Source of the DNA: Trichocoleus desertorum ATA4-8-CV12
GTDB lineage: Bacteria > Cyanobacteriota > Cyanobacteriia > FACHB-46
Length of the DNA stretch: 64,000 nt
Direction: 5' to 3'
NCBI GenBank assembly: GCA_019358975.1
Contig: JAHHIL010000017.1
Span: 35,857-99,856, forward strand
The notes beneath the pieces are model-generated. The model worked only from the letters and a program-made list of their open reading frames with translations. It had not been told where the DNA came from and made no database searches. Below, in pieces: positions 33,718 to 42,982 of this stretch. Each line of letters begins with the position of its first letter. Within the stretch, counting starts at the first letter, position 1. The position numbers and the translations under genes were made by a program.

Positions 33718-34986
33718 ATGTTAATCACCTATCAATACAGACTCAACCCCACTCCAGAACAGGCGACCACTATGGCGCTCTGGGGTGAATTGTTGCGTCG
33801 GCACTGGAACTATGCTCTAGGCCAACGCCTGGATTGGTTGCGTCGAACTCGTTCACCAATTGACCGTTGCAGTTTAGTTGCAGAGCCAATAGGCGAGATT
33901 CCAGACAAGGTGGATTACTCCACTCAAGCATCACAGTTAAAGCGAACTAAAGAGTTATTCCCTGAGTACAAGCACATCTATGCCGACTGCCAGCAACAAA
34001 ATCTGATGCGCCTAGACAAGGCGTGGAAGCGTTGGCTGACACCTGATAAAACGGGCAAGAGAGGCGGCAGACCTCGCTTCAAGAAACGAGGTGATATCTG
34101 CTCATTCACCTTTCCACGGGTAAACCATCCCAAGGCAGGCGCGCATCTCAGGGGTAGCGCCTTAAAGCTCTCTAAGATTGGTGAGATGAAGGTGATTTTG
34201 CATCGACCGATTCCTGATGGATTTGAACTGAAGCAGGCCACCATTCTGTCTAAGGCAGATGGCTGGTATGTCAGTCTTTCCCTGGAAGATGGTGTGGTTC
34301 CTGATGCGATACCTGTCGATGAAATCAAGTCAGCAGTGGGCATAGATGTCGGACTAGAAAAGTTTTTAGTGACCTCGGATGGGCAAGCAGTTGAGATTCC
34401 CCAGTATTACCGGCAGGCTCAACAGCAATTAGCTCGGCAACAGCGGCAATTAAGTCGCAAACGGAAGGGGTCTAAAAATTACGACGCTCAGGCGAATAGA
34501 GTGGCACGGCTGCATCTGCATGTCGCCCGCCAACGCCAAGAGTTTCACTATCAAGTTGCCCACTGGCTCTGTGCCCACTACGACCTGATAGCATTTGAGC
34601 TTCTGAACATTAAAGGACTTGCCAGAACCCGATTGGCAAAGTCGATCTTGGATGCGGCCTGGGGTGCATTTCTCACAATTGTCCAAGCAGTAGCGCTCAA
34701 ACGCGGCAAGGTCGCAATTGGAGAGAATCCCAACGGCACCAGCCAAGAATGTTCGGGATGTGGTGAAACAGTGAAGAAGGCGCTGTCGGAAAGGGTTCAT
34801 CGTTGTCCTCATTGTGGGGTGAACCTGGATAGAGATTGGAACGCAGCGATCAACATCTTGAATCGGGTAAGTAGGCCGTTGGGACTAACGGTTTCTGGCT
34901 GTGGAGGATACTCGGTTACGAGTCCTGTGAAGCAGCAATTCTCAATCGTGAGGTTGGGAAGCCCCTGCTACACCGCTTGCGGTTAG
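33718..34986 (+). CDS. tnpB: TnpB RNA-guided nuclease (IS200/IS605 accessory protein)
   Basis: 422 aa from ATG 33718 (MLITYQYRLNPTPEQATTMA, the usual TnpB start). TnpB proteins are RNA-guided DNA endonucleases, ancestors of Cas12. The RuvC-like triad is present: Asp210 (VGIDVGLEKFLV), Glu294 (IAFELLNIKGL) and Asp in NLDRDWNAAINI (about 371-373). The zinc ribbon has Cys345, 348, 363 and 366 (CSGCGE...HRCPHCG). The length and motifs suggest an intact enzyme. The 3' end of the gene and the following 16 bases should also encode its omega RNA. An upstream TTG giving six more residues is rejected. Confidence 0.9.
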   Translation: MLITYQYRLNPTPEQATTMALWGELLRRHWNYALGQRLDWLRRTRSPIDRCSLVAEPIGEIPDKVDYSTQASQLKRTKELFPEYKHIYADCQQQNLMRLDKAWKRWLTPDKTGKRGGRPRFKKRGDICSFTFPRVNHPKAGAHLRGSALKLSKIGEMKVILHRPIPDGFELKQATILSKADGWYVSLSLEDGVVPDAIPVDEIKSAVGIDVGLEKFLVTSDGQAVEIPQYYRQAQQQLARQQRQLSRKRKGSKNYDAQANRVARLHLHVARQRQEFHYQVAHWLCAHYDLIAFELLNIKGLARTRLAKSILDAAWGAFLTIVQAVALKRGKVAIGENPNGTSQECSGCGETVKKALSERVHRCPHCGVNLDRDWNAAINILNRVSRPLGLTVSGCGGYSVTSPVKQQFSIVRLGSPCYTACG

Positions 34987-35002
34987 GAGGGGAGGATGTC
35001 AC
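34880..35002 (+). ncRNA. Predicted omega RNA scaffold / right end of the tnpB element
   Basis: By analogy with ISDra2, the guide RNA of TnpB overlaps the 3' end of tnpB and ends at the element border, with the guide copied from the flank (here from 35003 on). The segment has hairpin AGCAG...CTGCT (about 34931-34970) and CCGCTTGCGG (34973-34982). It matches the ORF-less element around 11620-11680: GAGGTT, AGCCCCTGCT/TGCCCTGCT, GCTTGCGG and GGGGAGGATGTCAC are in common. The 5' border is a guess. Confidence 0.5.
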
Positions 35003-35048
35003 TCCCACAAGCTAAAATCTGGGTACTGTTCAGCGATCGGAGTCAGCT

Positions 35049-35309
35049 ATGCCTCGGTATAACCCCTATACCCTGCAAATGCAAATTACGCGGATGTTTG
35101 AGCAGGGGCAATCGCTCTTTGCCACGATGAAGGTGCAAGACTGGCTACGGGAGCGTAACGAAGATCCTGCTGCCTACGAGGTTTTATTTCACCAAAAACC
35201 TGCCCCTCCAGGCTCCCAGGAAGTTTTGGTCGTCGAAATTGAGCTAAAGCGGCGAGATGGCCAACCCGTAGATGGGTGGCTGCAACAACAGGTTAATGAA
35301 CATGGCTAA
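35049..35309 (+). CDS. Small conserved-looking hypothetical protein
   Basis: 86 aa, soluble: MPRYNPYTLQMQITRMFEQG, then SLFATMKVQDWLRERNEDPAAYEV and a C-terminal acidic/basic strand pair (VLVVEIELKRRDGQPVDG). ATG start, ordinary codon use. Starts 47 bases after the end of the tnpB element. Family not recognised. Confidence 0.6.
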   Translation: MPRYNPYTLQMQITRMFEQGQSLFATMKVQDWLRERNEDPAAYEVLFHQKPAPPGSQEVLVVEIELKRRDGQPVDGWLQQQVNEHG

Positions 35310-35375
35310 TTGATCTGGATTCAAGAGGCGATCGCTAATTACTACTGAGATCGTTATCACTAAGGAGAGGCAGTC

Positions 35376-35999
35376 ATGGTCCAGACAATTCGAGCTGAAA
35401 GCCTTAATCTCCATGACGTAGAGGCGAAGTTCGGGTTGCAGCTCACAGTAGAGCCGCAATTTTTTACCGAGTGGTCAGAGGAGCTTCTAGAAATTTCAGC
35501 TTCAGAAAAACAAGCGCTAGACCGAGTGAAGGCGAGCTATCTCAATCTGGCTAAGTATCCCATGCTAGAAAACACCGTCAAAATGGTGGTGCTGTCTCCC
35601 TTGCTAGACTTAGCTGGTTTCTACCTACCACCCTTTCGCGTGACATCAGAGGAATCGGTCCAAGTCACTGCCGAAGATGAAGGAGTGCTGGTTCAGGGAC
35701 GCATAGATGTATTGGTATTGCAAGAGCAGTTGTGGGTGCTAGCCATTGAGTCCAAACGAACTACCTTTTCTGTTTCTCTAGCTCTGCCGCAGCTCCTAGC
35801 CTATCTGCTGAGCAACCCAAGCTCTACTAAACCTGCTTTTGGCTTAATTACCAATGGCAGTGACTTCATCTTTGTCAAACTGGCCCAACAAGCCACGCCT
35901 CAGTACGCTCTCTCCAGGATCTTCTCTCTACTCAATCCAGGCAACGATTTATATGGCGTTTTGAGTACTTTAAAGCGATTGGCTCAACTGGCTACTTAG
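35376..35999 (+). CDS. PD-(D/E)XK nuclease-like protein (solo type I restriction R-like)
   Basis: 207 aa. The core GRIDVLVLQEQLWVLAIESKR (split: D in GRIDVLVL, E-x-K in IESKR) fits the PD-(D/E)XK nuclease motif, as in the N-terminal domain of type I restriction R subunits. Helicase and HsdM/HsdS partners are absent, so it is not a complete restriction system. Such solo proteins are frequent in cyanobacteria with unknown role. GGAGAGG precedes the ATG. Confidence 0.7.
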   Translation: MVQTIRAESLNLHDVEAKFGLQLTVEPQFFTEWSEELLEISASEKQALDRVKASYLNLAKYPMLENTVKMVVLSPLLDLAGFYLPPFRVTSEESVQVTAEDEGVLVQGRIDVLVLQEQLWVLAIESKRTTFSVSLALPQLLAYLLSNPSSTKPAFGLITNGSDFIFVKLAQQATPQYALSRIFSLLNPGNDLYGVLSTLKRLAQLAT

Positions 36000-36112
36000 T
36001 GAAGACAGACCTTACCATATTCCTGATTTTGCTGCTATCAGATGAAGTTAAGCTGATTCAACAAAGAGCTAGTTACCTATGATGGATAGATAACGGTTCA
36101 GTTTTCATCCCC

Positions 36113-37225
36113 ATGCAATTCATTGATCAGGCAGAAATTCAAGTTCAAGCTGGTAACGGCGGTGATGGTTTAGTCGCCTTCCGGCGTGAAAAGTATGTGC
36201 CCGCAGGGGGACCATCGGGCGGCAACGGTGGCAGAGGCGGCTCCGTGATTCTAAAGGCAGACCCGAACTTGCAAACTCTGCTTGACTTTAGATATGCGCA
36301 CATCTTTAAAGCGGAAGATGGCGAACGGGGTGGCCGCAGTAACCGAACTGGAGCATCGGGAGAGGACAGGATCATTGAAGTACCTTGCGGCACGGTGATT
36401 TACGATGCGGTAACGGATGAAGTATTAGGCGACTTGATTACACCTGAGCAAACCTTTTGTGCTGCCCAAGGTGGCAAAGGGGGGCTAGGTAACAAGCACT
36501 TTCTCAGCAACCATAACCGTGCTCCCGAACGAGCTTTACCAGGTTTACCTGGCGAATCCCGCCTGTTACGGTTGGAGCTAAAGCTGCTAGCGGAAGTAGG
36601 AATCATTGGTTTACCCAATGCAGGCAAGTCTACTTTGATTTCGGTTTTATCTGCTGCCCGACCCAAAATTGCCAATTATCCCTTTACTACTTTGGTGCCT
36701 AACTTAGGAGTCGTCCGTAAACCAACGGGAGATGGCACTGTGTTTGCCGATATCCCTGGGTTGATTGAAGGAGCGCATCTAGGCACAGGTTTGGGCCACG
36801 ACTTCTTACGCCATATTGAGCGGACTCGACTTTTGTTACACCTGATTGACAGCACCGCAGAAGATCCGATCGCGACTTATCAGACCATTCAGGATGAGTT
36901 ACACGCCTACGGTCGAGGGTTAGGTGATCGTCTACAAATCATTGCCCTCAATAAGATCGACGCCATCCAAAACCAGGAAGAAGCCACACAAACCTTGGAG
37001 ACGGTTGCAGCTCAGTTAAGAGAAATCAGTCAAGCACCTGTGTTTCTAATTTCTGCCGTAGCTCATATTGGTCTAGAGCCATTGTTGCAGGAGATTTGGC
37101 AAACTCTAGACCAAATGACGGCTATGGAAGCAGCAAGTCTCTCAGACAGCGTATCTGAGCATCCCTCAGACGATCTCTCTGAGAACTTCTCTGAGACTCT
37201 CTCTGAAAGCCTTATTGCTGATTAA
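36113..37225 (+). CDS. obgE: GTPase Obg/CgtA
   Basis: 370 aa. Essential GTPase that associates with the 50S ribosomal subunit and helps assembly and stress control. The N-terminal Obg fold is glycine-rich (about 1-158: [28 protein letters not shown]). The G domain has G1 [10 protein letters not shown] (about 166), G3 [10 protein letters not shown], and G4 NKID. The C-terminal tail is short and Ser/Glu-rich ([18 protein letters not shown]). It overlaps the convergent gene at 37212 by 14 bases. Confidence 0.95.
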   Translation: MQFIDQAEIQVQAGNGGDGLVAFRREKYVPAGGPSGGNGGRGGSVILKADPNLQTLLDFRYAHIFKAEDGERGGRSNRTGASGEDRIIEVPCGTVIYDAVTDEVLGDLITPEQTFCAAQGGKGGLGNKHFLSNHNRAPERALPGLPGESRLLRLELKLLAEVGIIGLPNAGKSTLISVLSAARPKIANYPFTTLVPNLGVVRKPTGDGTVFADIPGLIEGAHLGTGLGHDFLRHIERTRLLLHLIDSTAEDPIATYQTIQDELHAYGRGLGDRLQIIALNKIDAIQNQEEATQTLETVAAQLREISQAPVFLISAVAHIGLEPLLQEIWQTLDQMTAMEAASLSDSVSEHPSDDLSENFSETLSESLIAD

Positions 37226-39050
37226 ACCCAGGTGCCTGGTTAAACGTGCCTGGCGCAGTGGGAGGCATTGAGCGAAATTGACCTGGAGCACCTGGAGCAC
37301 TAGTGGGATTTCCCTGGGGCATGTTTACAGGCGGATTGGGCATAGCCATGCCTGCACCTGGAGGAATGTTGACCCCTGGCACAGTCCCATTTACAGCTCC
37401 CCCAGCTTGGCTGAGATTGTTGTAGGTCACGCGGGAAATTTGGCGAATTAACTCTGAGGCTTGCCCATCGTTGAAGGGACGTTTGACCAAAGCAGTAATG
37501 ACATAGCGCTTACCATTGGGCATGTCAATTAAACCGACATCTCCAATCAGAGAACCAATATCTCCAGTTTTATGAGCAATGGTCGCGCCTTCTCCTAGAC
37601 CGCGTGGCAGTAGGGTATCCGTAACGGTGCGCCGCATAATATCCAGCATCCGATCGCGCGATCGCATCGACACCAAATCTCCCTGATTCACCCAGGCCAT
37701 CAAGGTGGCTAAATCTCTAGGACTGGTTGTATTGGTGCCTTGGAGATCAGGCAGGGCATTGTGAATCACTGTTGCGGTGAGGCCCCAAGATTGAAAGCGT
37801 TGGTTGAGGGCAGCCACTCCACCCAGGCGAGCAATCAGCATGTTGGTCGCTGTATTGTCGCTAATAGTAATCATTCTGTCGGCAGTTTCTAGGGCACTGA
37901 ATTTTGTGCCTGGAGGTTGGTACTGCATATCGCCTGACCCGGAGCCAATTAACTCAGGCTTCATCGTCAGCGGCTCATCTAGGCGAATTTTGCCAGCATC
38001 TACATCTTGAAAGAAGGCCACTAAAACTGGAACTTTGATCGTGCTAGCAGCCGGAAAGACGGCAGTTCCATTCAGGTCTACGTAAGTTGATGTATCCAGA
38101 TCGATCAGAAATACGCCTGGAGTTAAACCAGAGGTTTGTCTGGTCAGCCCTTGAATCTCGGCCTTGAGGGGGGCAGATTCTTGGCTTAACTTCAACGGCA
38201 TAGGGGGTTTAGCTGAGTTACCCAGTTTTGCCTGTTGCTCAGTTGGGCTTTTAGCATTGATCGCAGTTTGGGAGGCTCCAGCCATAAAGCGGCTGGGGTC
38301 TAAGGTGGAGAGCAAAGTTCCAGCAATCACCCCAATGCCTAAGCCCAAGATCAATAGTCGAGTGCCATACAACAATGGTGAAACTGATCGCCGCAGCTGC
38401 GATCGCTGAGCAGCTTTACGCTTCAACTCAGCCATTGACTGAGCTGGAGGTTGGGGACGGTGGAGTTTAGGATTACGTTGTCTGGTTCGCTTGCCCGATC
38501 TGGTTCGGGTAGGTGAGTTACCAGGAATGGGGCTACCAACTTGAGTGCGTCGCTCAGAAGGTAACAGATTTCTGGTACCTAACCCTTTGGCGGTTTCTCT
38601 AGTTGTTTCTTTCGGGGTAAGGGGCAGGAGGCGATCGCGCCAGAGGCTATCGTCGATTGAGTGGGCATCTCGCGATCCGGGGAGACGCTGAGCACTGTTA
38701 GATGGGCGTAAGGCACTCTCTCTCGGTGGACGGCGGGTTGTAGGTGCGATCGCGCTGCTTCTTGATGGCGACACCACTAATTTCCCGTTGGTCGTCGCGG
38801 GGGGCAATAAACGGCGATCTGTTTGGCCTGACAAAAGTTGCTTTAAATTGAGGCGCAAGTGTGGCTGAGCTCCAGCTCGATGGGTAGCCCGATGCCGTGA
38901 TTGCGTTGGAGCATTAGGAATAGAGTTCTGAGCGGAGGGCAAAGTTTCGGGTTGGCTAGGCAGTCTTTTCGTAACTTCTTGTTGTTGTGATGCCTGCAAC
39001 ATTTGGCGACGACGGTGCCGACGGCTCATAGTGCTACCTTGATCTGTCAT
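37212..39050 (-). CDS. Membrane-anchored serine hydrolase, class A beta-lactamase fold
   Basis: 612 aa from ATG 39050, which has GGGAGG upstream; a GTG six codons earlier is an alternative. The first 226 residues are a basic, Arg/Pro/Ser-rich low-complexity tail. A single transmembrane helix at about 227-248 ([20 protein letters not shown]) follows, then a periplasmic domain with the class A motifs: Ser336-x-x-Lys339 ([11 protein letters not shown]), SDN (ISDNTATN) and KTG (AHKTGDIGS). The end is Pro/Gly/Asn-rich. It may be a beta-lactamase or a cell-wall hydrolase; several cyanobacterial relatives act on peptidoglycan or have no drug activity. The long cytosolic tail is unusual for a beta-lactamase. 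Confidence 0.85.
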   Translation of the reverse strand: MTDQGSTMSRRHRRRQMLQASQQQEVTKRLPSQPETLPSAQNSIPNAPTQSRHRATHRAGAQPHLRLNLKQLLSGQTDRRLLPPATTNGKLVVSPSRSSAIAPTTRRPPRESALRPSNSAQRLPGSRDAHSIDDSLWRDRLLPLTPKETTRETAKGLGTRNLLPSERRTQVGSPIPGNSPTRTRSGKRTRQRNPKLHRPQPPAQSMAELKRKAAQRSQLRRSVSPLLYGTRLLILGLGIGVIAGTLLSTLDPSRFMAGASQTAINAKSPTEQQAKLGNSAKPPMPLKLSQESAPLKAEIQGLTRQTSGLTPGVFLIDLDTSTYVDLNGTAVFPAASTIKVPVLVAFFQDVDAGKIRLDEPLTMKPELIGSGSGDMQYQPPGTKFSALETADRMITISDNTATNMLIARLGGVAALNQRFQSWGLTATVIHNALPDLQGTNTTSPRDLATLMAWVNQGDLVSMRSRDRMLDIMRRTVTDTLLPRGLGEGATIAHKTGDIGSLIGDVGLIDMPNGKRYVITALVKRPFNDGQASELIRQISRVTYNNLSQAGGAVNGTVPGVNIPPGAGMAMPNPPVNMPQGNPTSAPGAPGQFRSMPPTAPGTFNQAPGFNQQ

Positions 39051-39321
39051 CAGCGAGCCTCCCGACACAACAAATTAAACTGTACACCTCTAGCCACACC
39101 GATCTTCCTCACTTCTCACCGATCTCCCTCGCTTCTCATGGTTGGCGTTGAGCAACGCTGCCGTTAGGTTAGTCGTATTTGCAGTTGATCACACAAATTT
39201 GGATGAATTTTAACCTTGTTCTGCGGCAACTGTGCCTAATTACCCGCGATCGCGCCCCTATTTTCTGGTGGTGCCTCTCTTGAGAGGACTCTAATGAAAG
39301 GACTCTAAGACAGCCCTCAAT

Positions 39322-40191
39322 TCATACCTCTTCGTACTTCTGACTCTGCTGTAGTGCCCACTCCATTTGACTGAGAATACCCCGCAACATCGCCACCTCA
39401 GCAACCGAAAGTTCAGCTCGATTAAATAAGCGTCTAAACTTTTCCATGCGGCTGGTTGCAGTATGCGGGTAAAGATAACCAATTTTCAAGAGCAAAGTTT
39501 CTAACTGTTGATAATACGCTTCTAAGGATTCTAGAGGAGCGCTCAAAGTTGGGGTGGCTGAGGGCTGAGGAGTTGGTAGGGAAGTTGGTCTAGGGGCAAT
39601 TTGAGGTATGACCATTGCTTCTGCACCCATCTGAACAAATTGATATAGCTCGTAGCAACAGACTGCGACTGCTTGAGCTAAGTTCAGCGAAGGATAAGTT
39701 GGGCTGGAAGGGATGCGAATGAACCGCTGCGCGTAGTTCAGCTCCTCGTTACTCAATCCTCGATCTTCTGGACCAAAAATTAAGGCTGATTGCCAATCAT
39801 CGGTGGTCGTTGCCTCTGGGTTATTCCCCGTCTCTGTTGTCTCAACTGCTTTCTCAACTGCGATGGCTCCTGGTAATAGCCAAGGAAGAGCGGTTCGGGG
39901 ATGTTCTAGTTCAGTTTCTAGGGTGCGAGTTCTGGCTGTGGTTGCGATCGCCCGTTGGCATCCCTGTAAAGCAGTGGGGAGATCTGGGACCAAACGTGCT
40001 GTGGTTAGCAAATCCGCAGCGTGAACTGCCATCTGGCGTGCTTCTGGCCCTAGGGGATCGCATTGAGAATTGACCAATACCAACTGTTGCAAACCCATGT
40101 TTTTCATCACACGGGCGATCGCACCTACATTGAGCGGCCCTGCGGGTTCTACTAAGACAATTCGCACGTTAGCTAGAGCAGTTTCAGACAT
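39322..40191 (-). CDS. SPOUT RNA methyltransferase, TrmJ/TrmH family
   Basis: 289 aa. The knotted SPOUT fold is indicated by VRIVLVEPAGPLNVGAIARVMKNMGL (motif 1, cited as one family block in parts: EPAGPLNVGAIARVMKN), LIFGPEDRGLSNEEL (motif 2) and IPSSPTYPSLNLAQAVAVCCYEL (motif 3). TrmJ enzymes methylate the 2'-O of tRNA residue 32. The C-terminal extension of about 80 residues (LESLEAYYQQLETLLLKIGYL) is also TrmJ-like. A Ser/Pro-rich linker near 200 is variable. The exact RNA target is inferred from the family. Confidence 0.85.
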   Translation of the reverse strand: MSETALANVRIVLVEPAGPLNVGAIARVMKNMGLQQLVLVNSQCDPLGPEARQMAVHAADLLTTARLVPDLPTALQGCQRAIATTARTRTLETELEHPRTALPWLLPGAIAVEKAVETTETGNNPEATTTDDWQSALIFGPEDRGLSNEELNYAQRFIRIPSSPTYPSLNLAQAVAVCCYELYQFVQMGAEAMVIPQIAPRPTSLPTPQPSATPTLSAPLESLEAYYQQLETLLLKIGYLYPHTATSRMEKFRRLFNRAELSVAEVAMLRGILSQMEWALQQSQKYEEV

Positions 40192-40324
40192 GTAAAACCA
40201 GGAATAGAGGGTAAGCCAGCCAAAGTTTTAGTAAACTGAGCCTGGAGTCGTGGTTATGGCCTTATCACAACCTAATTTTCCACCATACCTTACAGCCCAC
40301 CGTTGGTCTTTGCAGCTTTTCCTT

Positions 40325-40486
40325 ATGGGGCGTGCTCGTTCTAAATCAGATTTACCCACCAAAATTTGTCCCGTTTGCCAACGACCCTTTGCTTGGCGGA
40401 AGAAATGGGAGGACTGCTGGGACGAAGTCAAGTACTGCTCAGAGCGCTGCCGCCGTCGTCGTAGCCAAGCTCAGCCTTTAGATTGA
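40325..40486 (+). CDS. DUF2256 small zinc-finger-like protein
   Basis: 53 aa. The core KSDLPTKICPVCQRPFAWRK, then KWEDCWDEVKYCSERCRRRR is the DUF2256 signature, with paired cysteines C-P-V-C and C-S-E-R-C as a probable zinc site. The ATG at 40325 gives the usual short N-terminus (MGRARSKSDLP). An upstream in-frame ATG would add 25 residues not seen in the family. Function unknown; often near cryptochrome/photolyase-type genes in other bacteria, not here. Its stop is directly followed by MITE copy 2. Confidence 0.85.
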   Translation: MGRARSKSDLPTKICPVCQRPFAWRKKWEDCWDEVKYCSERCRRRRSQAQPLD

Positions 40487-40592
40487 TAGAGCAGTACTGA
40501 TAAAGGTTAAGACGGGGTGCGGGGGTGAAACCCCTGGCTGGGGGCGAATCCCCCACACCCCCTTTGCCCTAAACTTGATGCGTAGCACTATA
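40487..40592 (-). mobile_element. 106-bp MITE copy 2
   Basis: The reverse complement reads TATAGTGCTACGCATCAAGT and ends CTTTATCAGTACTGCTCTA. It has the same length as the copy at 24070-24175 and differs at about seven positions. It begins at the base after the DUF2256 stop codon. The TA border is less perfect on that side (TAGAG instead of TATAG). Confidence 0.8.
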
Positions 40593-40677
40593 AAGCGTGG
40601 CGTTGTAGGGTGGGCTAGCGATCGCGTTAGTTTCAGCCAGTTGAGTTTTAGCTATTTATTTACTAAAGGTGCTAGTT

Positions 40678-41625
40678 ATGTCACGGGTGCAGCCAAAGCT
40701 AATTATTCATGGGGGAGCGGGTAGCTCCTTAAAAGGCAAAGGGGGAGCTGAAACGTTACGGCAAATCCTTTACAGCATTGTGGAAGAAGTCTACGCTCTC
40801 CTCAATCAAGGAGCCAGTGCTCAAGCTGCGGTTGTGCGGGGTTGCCAACTCCTAGAAAACCATCCCCGCTTCAACGCTGGCACTGGGTCAGTGCTGCAAT
40901 CTGACGGCCAGATCCGTATGAGTGCGGCGCTTATGGATGGCGCAACTCAACGCTTTAGTGGCGTGATTAACGTCTCCCGTGTGAAAAATCCGATCAATCT
41001 GGCTGAAACCTTGCAAAACTCAGCCGATCGCGTGCTTTCTGATCATGGAGCTGCTGAATTACTGCGCGAATTGCAAATTCCTCCCCATGAGCCTTTAACT
41101 GAGCTACGGCTACAAGAGTGGATTCAGGAGCGGCAAGGCAACTTTTCTAAAACAATGGCGGGTGTCGTTGCAGAAGAACTCGCTGCCGATAGCAATGCTG
41201 GGCGCGGCACAATCGGAGTGGTAGCCCTCGACAACCAAGGGCATCTGGTGGCTGGCACCTCAACTGGAGGCAAAGGCTTTGAGCGCGTGGGCCGAGTCAG
41301 CGATTCCGCCATGCCTGCGGGCAACTACGCCACAACGCATGCAGCCATTAGCTGTACTGGCATTGGGGAAGACATTATTGATGAGTGTTTAGCCGCGCGG
41401 ATTGTCGTGCGGGTCACTGATGGCTTACCCCTACAAGCTGCCTTCGAGCGCTCCTTTAGTGAGTCTCAGCAAAATCAGCGCGACCTAGGTGCTATTGGTA
41501 TTGATGCCAATGGCGCGATCGCTTGGGGCAAAACTAGTGACGTACTCCTCGCTGCCTATCACAATGGCGATCGCCTGGGTGACACCTTAGAGTTAGCGTC
41601 TGGAATGGTGGTAGGTACAGCGTGA
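40678..41625 (+). CDS. Isoaspartyl peptidase / L-asparaginase (Ntn hydrolase)
   Basis: 315 aa from ATG 40678, which has AAAGG upstream. A plant-type asparaginase that removes isoaspartyl residues from peptides and hydrolyses asparagine, and may also act on cyanophycin-derived dipeptides. The precursor is cut before Thr178 (SNAGRGTIGVVALD), which becomes the catalytic N-terminus of the beta subunit. Other signatures are IHGGAGS (10-16), RFNAGTGSVLQSDG and TSTGGKGFERVGRVSDS. The length fits the family, so it should be functional. Confidence 0.93.
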   Translation: MSRVQPKLIIHGGAGSSLKGKGGAETLRQILYSIVEEVYALLNQGASAQAAVVRGCQLLENHPRFNAGTGSVLQSDGQIRMSAALMDGATQRFSGVINVSRVKNPINLAETLQNSADRVLSDHGAAELLRELQIPPHEPLTELRLQEWIQERQGNFSKTMAGVVAEELAADSNAGRGTIGVVALDNQGHLVAGTSTGGKGFERVGRVSDSAMPAGNYATTHAAISCTGIGEDIIDECLAARIVVRVTDGLPLQAAFERSFSESQQNQRDLGAIGIDANGAIAWGKTSDVLLAAYHNGDRLGDTLELASGMVVGTA

Positions 41626-41650
41626 GGGAAAAGTAACGAAAATCCCCAAA

Positions 41651-42958
41651 TTACCAAGGGCTCCCCACCACCGTAAACGCTGCCCAATAGTAAGGATGTG
41701 AGAGATCCTCATTCTGCACCGCCAACTCTGGAGGCAGCGAAAACGGTCCCCTAGAACTATGTAACTGACCATTTTCAATCCGCACTTGCTTTCGCAATAA
41801 TGAAATTTGCGATCGCCTTAGAGCCTCTGCCTTAATCGGAGCCGTTTGCAGTTGCCGATAAAACTCACTCATTAAGCTTAAAGTTCCCTGATCGCTGACA
41901 TACCACAAACTCGCGATCGCCGACTTTACCCCCGCCTGCACCGCCAACCCTGCAAACCCCAGCTCTGCGTTGCGATCGCCGATCGCCGTTCTACAAGCAC
42001 TCAGCACCAATAACTCTACCGAAGGATTTTGCCAACGCAACTGCTGCATTTCATTCAGCTGCAACTTGTCATTCCACAACTGGATATATGAGTTGCGAGG
42101 CTTTCCGGGTTGAAAGTCAGCATGAGTCGCCAAATGAATGATTTTGAAAGCTTGGCTGGTACGTTGACGTTGTAAATTTGCCAAAGTAAAGTCTTGATTG
42201 AGAAAAAATTGCCGAGATTTAGTATTCCGAGCCACCAAAAACAACTCTACAGGTACGCTCGGTAAAGGGCTTTGCTCCTTGAAACTAGAAGCACCCATCG
42301 CTAAAACAGGTGCCCTGCGAATGTCAGTGTAGAGAGTATCCGTCAAAGTAAAAGCGGGAATCCGAGCCAGATTGTACTTTTCGACTAAAAACTGCTGCCC
42401 GTCATGTAGTGCTGATAAAGGAAGTGTACGCAGCCCTACCCCTAAGCAAAAGATTAACGTGTCGATTTTTTGAGCGGCCAACTCTGCTTCTAACGGCGCA
42501 ATCATCCATTTATAGAGTTGCTGTGCGGCTGGTAAATACTGGTTGCTAGATTGCAACCGTGGGTCAGCGATCGCTTGGCTAAACTGCTTCACCTGAGGCA
42601 ACAACACAGAATTAGGAGCGGCAATGCGTTTTTGCACTGGCGGTTGACCAGGGGTGATGAGCACCAGTTCTAGTTGTTTGGCTCTGGGCACAACATAAAT
42701 CAAGGCTGGTTTTTGGCCCGTTTGGGTTGCCAGCTGATCGAGGGTTTTGGCGACATCTACAGCCGTAATAGAGGGGTCTGGAAAGTTGACGCGAAAGTAA
42801 TCTTCGTATTGCTTTTCCCAAGTTTGCTCAATCAGAGGTACTGCCTCTGTTGCCCTTCCTTGGTCAAGCGCAGTGTCTAGGGGGGCGGCATGAGCGACAG
42901 ATGCAAGGAAGGGGAAGAATGCCAGCCATAAACCAATGCAGCGAATCACTTGTTTCAT
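41651..42958 (-). CDS. CHAT-domain protein with signal peptide
   Basis: 435 aa. The signal peptide is MKQVIRCIGLWLAFFPFLAS with cleavage near AHA-AP (residue 24). Residues about 25-170 are helical. The C-terminal CHAT (caspase-like) protease domain has the catalytic His in IIHLATHADF and Cys in LVLSACRTAIGD, then GLAVQAGVKSAIASLWYVSD. Cyanobacterial CHAT proteins usually carry TPR repeats; here they are not obvious. An exported caspase-like enzyme is uncommon. Substrate unknown. The DUF1838 gene is 24 bases upstream on the same strand. Confidence 0.85.
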   Translation of the reverse strand: MKQVIRCIGLWLAFFPFLASVAHAAPLDTALDQGRATEAVPLIEQTWEKQYEDYFRVNFPDPSITAVDVAKTLDQLATQTGQKPALIYVVPRAKQLELVLITPGQPPVQKRIAAPNSVLLPQVKQFSQAIADPRLQSSNQYLPAAQQLYKWMIAPLEAELAAQKIDTLIFCLGVGLRTLPLSALHDGQQFLVEKYNLARIPAFTLTDTLYTDIRRAPVLAMGASSFKEQSPLPSVPVELFLVARNTKSRQFFLNQDFTLANLQRQRTSQAFKIIHLATHADFQPGKPRNSYIQLWNDKLQLNEMQQLRWQNPSVELLVLSACRTAIGDRNAELGFAGLAVQAGVKSAIASLWYVSDQGTLSLMSEFYRQLQTAPIKAEALRRSQISLLRKQVRIENGQLHSSRGPFSLPPELAVQNEDLSHPYYWAAFTVVGSPW

Positions 42959-42982
42959 GATGATTAAACCGGGTACAGGTTC

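Larger units (their letters stand above)
33538..35002 (+). mobile_element. IS200/IS605-type element with tnpB, no tnpA
   Basis: The unit contains a divergent ribbon-helix-helix gene, tnpB and a right end finishing GGGGAGGATGTCAC at 35002. The right end shares a block with the ORF-less element ending at 11680. No tyrosine-HUH transposase tnpA is present, so movement would need one in trans. The left boundary is not resolved and may lie up to about 120 bases further left. Confidence 0.7.
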
